A stretch of 64,000 nt of DNA from assembly GCA_040954445.1 (NCBI GenBank), contig CP144361.1:434001-498000 (forward strand), given 5' to 3'. The notes below the pieces were generated by a model. The model worked only from the letters and a program-made list of their open reading frames with translations. It ran no database searches and was not told where the DNA came from. The position numbers were made by a program, and so were the translations under genes. Below are positions 58,835 through 64,000 of the stretch, in pieces; position 1 is the stretch's first letter, and each line of letters opens with the position of its first letter. The DNA comes from Burkholderia sp. (GTDB lineage: Bacteria; Pseudomonadota; Gammaproteobacteria; Burkholderiales; Burkholderiaceae).

Positions 58835-59297
58835 GGCCAAGTTGCTCGACCAGATTCCACGCGAAGAACAAATCGATGTCATCGGCGGTGACGGTGCCTA
58901 CGACACCAAGCCGCGCCACGCGACTATTGCTGCACGCAGCGCTATTCCTTCGAATCCGCCACGAGAGGGTTCCGTTCATTGGCCAGCGGATATGCCCGGT
59001 GCGGCGTGGCGTAATGGCGCGGTTGATGCAATTGCCCGTGACGGTCGTCGAGAATGGAAGCAAGAAAGTGGCTACCACCGGCGATCGCTTGCCGAGAATG
59101 CGATGTATCGGTTCAAGACCCTCACCGGCAACTATCTCTGGGCGCGTCACATCGACTCGCAGGCGACCGAGTTCTTCGTTCGCGTCGGCGTCATCAACCG
59201 TATGGCGGATCTCGCTCGTCCGCAATCCGTTCGTATCGCCTGAAATGATGCCCGTCGATGCTATTGCGTCCTCACACTCGATTTATGCAACAACGCT
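58835..59297 (+). mobile_element. IS5-family 3' fragment
   Basis: Begins at GCCAAGTTGCTCGACC in mid-transposase and runs to a 3' terminus CAACAACGCT at 59297. The bases GTTTGTTGTG occur both directly before it (58826-58835) and directly after it (59298-59307), which looks like a target duplication although the 5' half of the element is missing. Confidence 0.82.
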
Positions 59298-59326
59298 GTT
59301 TGTTGTGCATAAACGCTAAATTTCAC

Positions 59327-61909
59327 TCAAGCCAGGATCGCGCGTAGCAATTCGGTTTCAACCTGGATCTGCAGACGGTTGTCGGACAGGCCGGCACCGT
59401 CGAGCAAGAACACGTCCTCGACACGCTCGCCGAGCGTATTGATCCACGCCGCATGGACGCCGACTCTGTGCTCGGCCAGCACGCGCGAGACCGAATAGAG
59501 AAGACCCGCTCGGTCGTTGGCGGACACGGATAGGATGTAGTACTGACCATGCTCGTCGGCGTGCAGGTCGATGCGGGGCGTGATCGGAAAGGTGAGCGAC
59601 AAGTGCGATAGGCGGCCCTTCGACGCTTCTGGCAGCGGTGCCGAGCTGGACAGCCCGTCGGCGAGCTGCTGTTCGACGAGGTTAGCGATATTGCGGTACT
59701 GCACGTCGCGCTCGGAGCGCATGACGATGAAGTTGTCGAGCGCGTAGCCGTGGCGGGTAGTGTTGATGCGCCCGTCGAGCACTGACAGGCCGTGGCGGTC
59801 AAAGTAGGCGCAAATGCCGGCAAACAGGTCGGAGCGATCCTTGATGTAGACCAGCACCTGGAGTGCCTCGCCTACCGGCGAGGGACGCGCGCGCCCGATC
59901 TCCATCTTGGCATGCACGTGCTGGTATAGCACCCGCGTTTTCCAGGCGATGTCGACCGCGTCGTGGCGGAGGAAGTCGTCGACGTCGAGCTGGTGGTCCC
60001 ACAGCGGCTGATGCACGTCGGCGGGCACGGTCTTCAGACGCAGCAGCGCGAGCGCCTCGGTGCTGCGCGCCTGCAGCTCGGAATGCGTGTCCGGTCGCGC
60101 GCCGACGAGCACCGCGCTGGTAGCGCGGTGCAAGTCTTCCAGCAGCTTACCTTTCCAGGTATTCAAGACCTTTGGGCTGGTGCCGCAGATGTCGGCCACA
60201 GTCAGCAAGTAGAGTGCGGTCAGCCAGCGCTCGTTGCCGACCAGACCGGCGAAGCGCTTGATTACTTCGGGGTCGCTGATATTCCGCTTCTGCGACACCT
60301 GGCTCATGCTCAGGTGATGCTCAACCAGCCAGACCACCAGCACGGCATCGGTACCGGTGATGCCGTGCTCGTGGCAGAATCGCCGTGCGTCGGCCATGCC
60401 GAGCTTGGAATGATCTCCGCCGTGGCCCTTGGCGATATCGTGGAACAGCGCCGCCACGTAGAGCAACCAGGGCCGCTCGAAGTTCGCAACCAACTGGCTG
60501 CTGCAGAACGGATCTTCGTCCGAGTGTTCGGCCACCGCGAAGCGGCGGATATTGCGCAACACCATCAGAATATGCTGGTCGACCGTGTACATGTGGTAGA
60601 GGTCGTGCTGCATTTGCCCGACGATGCGGCGGACATGGAGCAGGTAGCGACCCAGCACGCTAGTCTGGTTCAGCAGACGGAATGCATGCGTGATGCCCTC
60701 GTTCTGCTGTAGGATCTTCACGAAGGTTTCGCGGTTGCGCGGATCGTGCCGCCAGGCACTGTTCATCATGTTGCGCGAGTTGTAGAGAGCGCGCAGCGTG
60801 CGCGCCGACAGCCCCTTCACGCCGCGGGTGGTCTCGTAGAGTAGAAAGACCTCGAGAATCGCGTTGGGATGCTGCTCGAACACGTTGTCGGAGACGGTCT
60901 TCAGCATACCCCGCTTCTCGACGAAGCGCCCTGGCGAGAGTATTCGCGTGATGCCGCTGGTGGCCGGGAACAGATGCGCTTCGATGTTCTGGATCAGGAT
61001 CGTGGCGAGCTGGGTGACGGCCTTGGCGGTCCAGTAATAGCGACGCATTAACTGTTCGCTGGCGCGCTTAGCCGGGGTCGGCACGTAGCCGAAGCTCTCC
61101 GCAGCCTGGGTCTGTAAGTCGAACACCAGGATGTCTTGGCGGCGTCCGGTGATCACGTGTAGGCGCGCGCGCAGCGCCTTCAAGAAAGCCTCGTTGCGGC
61201 GCAGCTCGCGCGCCTCGCGCGCGCTGATCAGCCCTGGCGCGTCGAGCTCGCGCCAGCTGTTGCCAAAGCCGGCAGCGCGTGCTACCCAGAGGATCGTCTG
61301 CAAGTCGCGCAGGCCGCCCGGACTTTCCTTTACGTTTGGCTCGAGGCTGTAGGGCGTGTCCTGGAACTTCGCGTGGCGCTGGCGCATCTCCAACACCTTG
61401 GCCTGGAAGAAGGCTCGCGGGTCGAGCGCCTCGCGGTAGCTCGCTACCACGTGCTTAAACAGCGTTAGGCTGCCAGTGATGCGGCGCACCTCTAGCAGAG
61501 AGGTCTGCACCGTGACATCCTGCTCGGCTTCGTCGATGCATTCTCCGACCGTGCGCACGCTGCTGCCGATCTCGAGACGGAGATCCCAGGCCATGCTGAT
61601 GAAGCGTTCGATGCGCGCGTCGAACTCGCCACCATGCGTATCGGGCAGCAGCACCAGAATGTCGACGTCCGAATGTGGCGAGAGCTCACCGCGCCCGAAG
61701 CCGCCGGTCGCGATCAGGGCCAGCGAGCTGGGCAGGTCGCAATTGATCCAGAGCTGGTGCAGCACGTCATCAGTGGCTCTCGAAAGCGCGCGCATCAGCG
61801 CCTCAACCTGGGTCGCCGCACGAAAGCGCGTGAGCAGCTCGGCCTTGACAGCACGAAATTTAGCCTTTTGTGACGGCGCTTCAGTAGCGGTGAGGGAAGA
61901 AACGCTCAT
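59327..61909 (-). CDS. glnD: bifunctional uridylyltransferase/uridylyl-removing enzyme GlnD
   Basis: Nitrogen sensor that uridylylates PII proteins when glutamine is low and removes UMP when it is high. The 860-residue protein from [18 protein letters not shown] has the nucleotidyltransferase motif [18 protein letters not shown], the HD-domain residues [18 protein letters not shown], and two C-terminal ACT domains ([39 protein letters not shown]). The frame stays open 36 codons upstream to an ATG inside an IS5-family terminus (MQQRPCV), not the native start. map normally precedes glnD, but lies 45 kb away here. Confidence 0.96.
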   Translation of the reverse strand: MSVSSLTATEAPSQKAKFRAVKAELLTRFRAATQVEALMRALSRATDDVLHQLWINCDLPSSLALIATGGFGRGELSPHSDVDILVLLPDTHGGEFDARIERFISMAWDLRLEIGSSVRTVGECIDEAEQDVTVQTSLLEVRRITGSLTLFKHVVASYREALDPRAFFQAKVLEMRQRHAKFQDTPYSLEPNVKESPGGLRDLQTILWVARAAGFGNSWRELDAPGLISAREARELRRNEAFLKALRARLHVITGRRQDILVFDLQTQAAESFGYVPTPAKRASEQLMRRYYWTAKAVTQLATILIQNIEAHLFPATSGITRILSPGRFVEKRGMLKTVSDNVFEQHPNAILEVFLLYETTRGVKGLSARTLRALYNSRNMMNSAWRHDPRNRETFVKILQQNEGITHAFRLLNQTSVLGRYLLHVRRIVGQMQHDLYHMYTVDQHILMVLRNIRRFAVAEHSDEDPFCSSQLVANFERPWLLYVAALFHDIAKGHGGDHSKLGMADARRFCHEHGITGTDAVLVVWLVEHHLSMSQVSQKRNISDPEVIKRFAGLVGNERWLTALYLLTVADICGTSPKVLNTWKGKLLEDLHRATSAVLVGARPDTHSELQARSTEALALLRLKTVPADVHQPLWDHQLDVDDFLRHDAVDIAWKTRVLYQHVHAKMEIGRARPSPVGEALQVLVYIKDRSDLFAGICAYFDRHGLSVLDGRINTTRHGYALDNFIVMRSERDVQYRNIANLVEQQLADGLSSSAPLPEASKGRLSHLSLTFPITPRIDLHADEHGQYYILSVSANDRAGLLYSVSRVLAEHRVGVHAAWINTLGERVEDVFLLDGAGLSDNRLQIQVETELLRAILA

Positions 61910-62118
61910 GAGTAGCGGGCGGATATGAGACAAGTGCAACTCCAGGTAACACGGGGCAGCGTGGGCCCGTGGCCAAAAGCGAGCGCATCGCGCCGCCACG
62001 CAGGGCCGTTGTTGCATAAAGCTAGCGCGAGCCGGTAACGTTCACGCGCAATGGTCGGTGCCAGCCCCTGTTATCAAATCAAATTTCAGCGTAATTTCCT
62101 AATTTTTGACAAAAACAT

Positions 62119-62280
62119 GGCGTTGTTGCATAAATCGAGTGTGAGGACGCAATGGAACGGATTGCGGACCTCGCTCGTCCGCAATCCGTTCATATCGCCT
62201 GAAATTATTGATCCGAAATTCGTGATCAATATGCCCGTCGATGCCATTGCATCCTCGCGCTTGATTGATGCAACAACGCC
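62119..62280. mobile_element. fold-back mini-element with perfect 9-bp target duplication
   Basis: 162 bp with two inverted copies of the IS5-family 3' end and no transposase. The left part (GGCGTTGTTGCATAAATCGA...GGAACGGATTGCGGAC) inverts into CTCGTCCGCAATCCGTTC and continues to a right terminus TGATGCAACAACGCC. Both sides are flanked by CAAAAACAT (62110-62118, 62281-62289). It was therefore mobilised as a unit. Confidence 0.92.
62206..62231. repeat. 26-bp IS630-derived palindrome
   Basis: Sits inside the mini-element. Host IS5-family sequence reads GAAATTATGCCCG without it and GAAATTA-[insert]-TATGCCCG with it, so the insert is 24 bp plus a duplicated TA. Confidence 0.88.
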
Positions 62281-62954
62281 CAAAAACATACGTAAAAACA
62301 TACACAAGACATGTAAGCCGAAGGCTCGCTACCATGTCAGAAATTGGGCGGCCTATAAATGAAGGCCTGATCAACCGGGGAAACGTGACAATATGGATAG
62401 ATGAAGCCGTCCTTGCCAGAATACCCGACGCGATACCCACGTATAGTCGCCCGTGTCTATACGGAGATACGCTGATTCAGGCATTACTTGGCGTGAAGTC
62501 CGTCTATCGACGGACGTTGCGTGCCCTACAAGGTTTCACCCAAAGTCTGCACGCTCTGACCTTCCCGAGCTTGCCGGTGCCGCATTACACCACGCTCTGC
62601 CGCCGGACCAAAATGCTTGATGTCGAACTGCCGATCCTTCGCGACCACGAACTGATTCATCTGGTGGTCGACAGCACCGGTCTGAAAGACTATGGCGAAG
62701 GTGAATGGAAGCTGCGCCAGCACAGCTACTCGAAGCGGTGCACGTGGCGTAATGGCGCGGTTGATGCAATTGCCCGTGACGGTCGTCGAGAATGGAAGAA
62801 AGACAGTGCCTACCACCGGCGCTCGCTTGCCGAGAATACGATGTATTGGTTCAAGACGCTCACCAGCAACTGTCTTTGGGCGCATCACATTAACTTGCAG
62901 GCGACCGAAGTCGCCATTCGCGTCGGCGTAATCAACCGCATAAGCGGACCGCGC

Positions 62955-63063
62955 GGTGTTGTTGCATAAATTGAGCGTGAAGACGCAATGGAACAGATTG
63001 CGGACGAGCGAAGTATGCAATCCGTTCCATTGCGTCCTCGCGCTCAATTTATGCAACAACGTC
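62955..63063. mobile_element. fold-back mini-element, 109 bp
   Basis: Both ends are IS5-family 3' termini (GGTGTTGTTGCATAAATTGA left, CAATTTATGCAACAACGTC right) in inverted orientation, with GAACAGATTGCGGACGAGCG and TGCAATCCGTTCC near the centre. No target repeat is visible. Confidence 0.85.
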
Positions 63064-63106
63064 CAACACCCCCCTTTGGGCTACTCATGAGAATGTAAAT
63101 AGACCT

Positions 63107-63132
63107 TATTGATCTGCAATTCGTGATCAATA
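63107..63132. repeat. 26-bp IS630-derived palindrome
   Basis: TATTGATCTGCAATTCGTG then ATCAATA, flanked by TA. It lies 78 bases before the dipeptide-binding protein gene, in its probable promoter region. Confidence 0.8.
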
Positions 63133-63209
63133 GTCGACTGATGCCTGGGAGCTGCATGGACATCCTCGCCCGGCATGCCGATAACAGACACTGTCACGTG
63201 AGAAATCTC

Positions 63210-64000
63210 ATGCGTTTTACGACGTTCGCCGTCGCGCTGATCGCGGCCCCGCTCGCCGCTGCTCCCCTTATCGCTCAGGCCAAGCCGCTCACAGTGTGTA
63301 CCGAAGCGAGCCCAGACGGCTTCGACGTGGCTCAGTACAACTCGCTAGTCACTACCAACGCCTCGGCCGACGTGATTTTCAACACGCTGGTGTCCTACGA
63401 CGAGCCAAGCAGGAAGGTGGTGCCCTCGCTGGCTGACAAGTGGCACGTTAGTGCAGACGGTCGAACCGTGACCTTCCACTTGCGCCAAAATGTGGCCTTC
63501 CAGACCACAGAGAACTTCAAGCCGACGCGTGCCCTGAACGTAGACGACGTGGTGTTTACGTTCAGCCGTATGCTCGATAACGACAATCCGTGGCATAAGG
63601 TGGCCGGCGCAAGCGGCTTTCCGCACGCGCAGTCGATGGGCCTGGTGAAGCTGGTAAAGTCAGTCTCAAAAGTCGACGAGCAGACCGTGAAGTTCGAGCT
63701 CAACGAGCCGAACGTGACTTTCGTGGCGATCCTGACGATGGGCTTCGCCTCGATCTACTCGGCCGAATATGCCGATCAGTTACTTCAGGCGGGCCGCCAG
63801 CAGGACCTCAACGCCAAGCCAGTCGGCACCGGCCCCTTCGTGCTGAAGAGCTATACAAAGGACGCGCTGATCCGCTACGAGGTGAACCCGAGCTACTGGG
63901 GCAAAAAGCCTAAGGTCGACCGCCTGATCTACGCGATCACGCCCGACGCCTCGGTGCGCGCGAAGAAGGTCCAGGCCGGAGAATGCCAAATCGCGCTGTC
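63210..64000 (+). CDS. dppA: periplasmic dipeptide-binding protein (partial)
   Basis: Solute-binding protein of a DppABCDF-type ABC importer; runs off the window after 263 codons. MRFTTFAVALIAAPLAAAPL with IAQAKP looks like a signal peptide with cleavage after AQA. The mature part has KPLTVCTEASPDGFDVAQYN, typical of DppA (family SBP5), then LADKWHVSADGRTVTFHLR, LNVDDVVFTFSRMLD and KPVGTGPFVLKSY. A GTG four codons upstream is an alternative start. The dppB-F genes would lie beyond the window. Confidence 0.92.
   Translation, partial: MRFTTFAVALIAAPLAAAPLIAQAKPLTVCTEASPDGFDVAQYNSLVTTNASADVIFNTLVSYDEPSRKVVPSLADKWHVSADGRTVTFHLRQNVAFQTTENFKPTRALNVDDVVFTFSRMLDNDNPWHKVAGASGFPHAQSMGLVKLVKSVSKVDEQTVKFELNEPNVTFVAILTMGFASIYSAEYADQLLQAGRQQDLNAKPVGTGPFVLKSYTKDALIRYEVNPSYWGKKPKVDRLIYAITPDASVRAKKVQAGECQIAL

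Larger units (their letters stand above)
62004..62954 (+). mobile_element. IS5-family copy, internally deleted and split by a mini-element
   Basis: Left terminus at 62004 (GGCCGTTGTTGCATAAA). It is interrupted at 62118 by a 162-bp mini-element and resumes at 62281. The transposase then jumps from CGCACGTGGCGTAA to TGGCGCGGTTG: about 390 bases between two GTGGCGTAA repeats were deleted. The 3' end is lost at about 62954. Confidence 0.88.

Noticed and set aside
61910..62017. Start of glnD at the upstream ATG (62017) in the IS terminus
   Set aside because: The 36 extra residues have no family support, and the ATG at 61909 gives the normal N-terminus and length.

Overview
The window looks like a chromosome segment of a beta-proteobacterium of the family Burkholderiaceae (Burkholderia sensu lato). 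Protein sequences (EF-Ts, S2, DapD, LpxD/FabZ/LpxA/LpxB, KdsD, PcnB, RecJ, GlnD) and the remaining local gene order fit that group. About half of the 64 kb is insertion-sequence DNA, mostly broken, and several metabolic genes survive only as stubs. That combination (IS expansion, operon fragmentation, fresh pseudogenes) is typical of a recently host-restricted, genome-eroding symbiont or pathogen. The species cannot be named from this sequence alone.

Layout. 1-153: 16S-23S spacer with tRNA-Ala, cut by an IS. 2567-5890: SWIM/SNF2 helicase. 7828-14434: tsf, rpsB and divergent map, with about 2.7 kb of IS debris between rpsB and tsf. 15671-17836: dapD, an arsC-like stub and the tail of skp/ompH. 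17852-27361: lpxD-fabZ / lpxA-lpxB-rnhB, split by a 5.15-kb insert that carries darP(yjgA) and a decayed mog and is bracketed by a perfect 9-bp target duplication. 29607-30989: rseP. 32661-41099: pyk, fba, a purK stub and a Sua5-type enzyme. 41337-46923 (minus strand): kdsD with a kdsC stub, then hda, HAD phosphatase, pcnB, folK and a deoxynucleoside-kinase stub. 47544-47619: tRNA-Lys. 47881-51228: a nest of IS copies with an intact outer target duplication. 51314-56551: cbiX-like, rpfE-like and recJ. 57452-57538: tRNA-Leu. 59327-61909: glnD. 63210-end: start of a dipeptide-binding protein.

Mobile DNA. The dominant element is an IS5-family (IS903-like) IS of about 1,123 bp, ends GGCGTTGTTGCATAAATC, 9-bp target duplications, 318-aa transposase with D128/D202/E270. 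Some 35 segments are present; only one copy (49256-50378) has a full-length frame with all catalytic residues. An IS630-family element is present only as remnants, plus a family of palindromic derivatives flanked by TA. IS30-like and IS3-like remnants are minor. The most unusual feature is that both the IS5-like and the IS630-like families have produced fold-back mini-elements built from two inverted copies of one and the same IS end; one IS5-type mini-element has a perfect 9-bp target duplication, so it was mobile.

How the genes fit together. The intact genes are mainly translation (rpsB, tsf, map, tRNAs, darP), lipid A/KDO synthesis (lpxD, fabZ, lpxA, lpxB, kdsD), RNA and DNA maintenance (rnhB, pcnB, recJ, hda), glycolysis (pyk, fba), nitrogen control (glnD), folate (folK) and lysine/peptidoglycan supply (dapD). 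Most breaks from the usual Burkholderia order fall at an IS copy, which suggests homologous recombination and adjacent deletion between IS copies as the main rearranging force.
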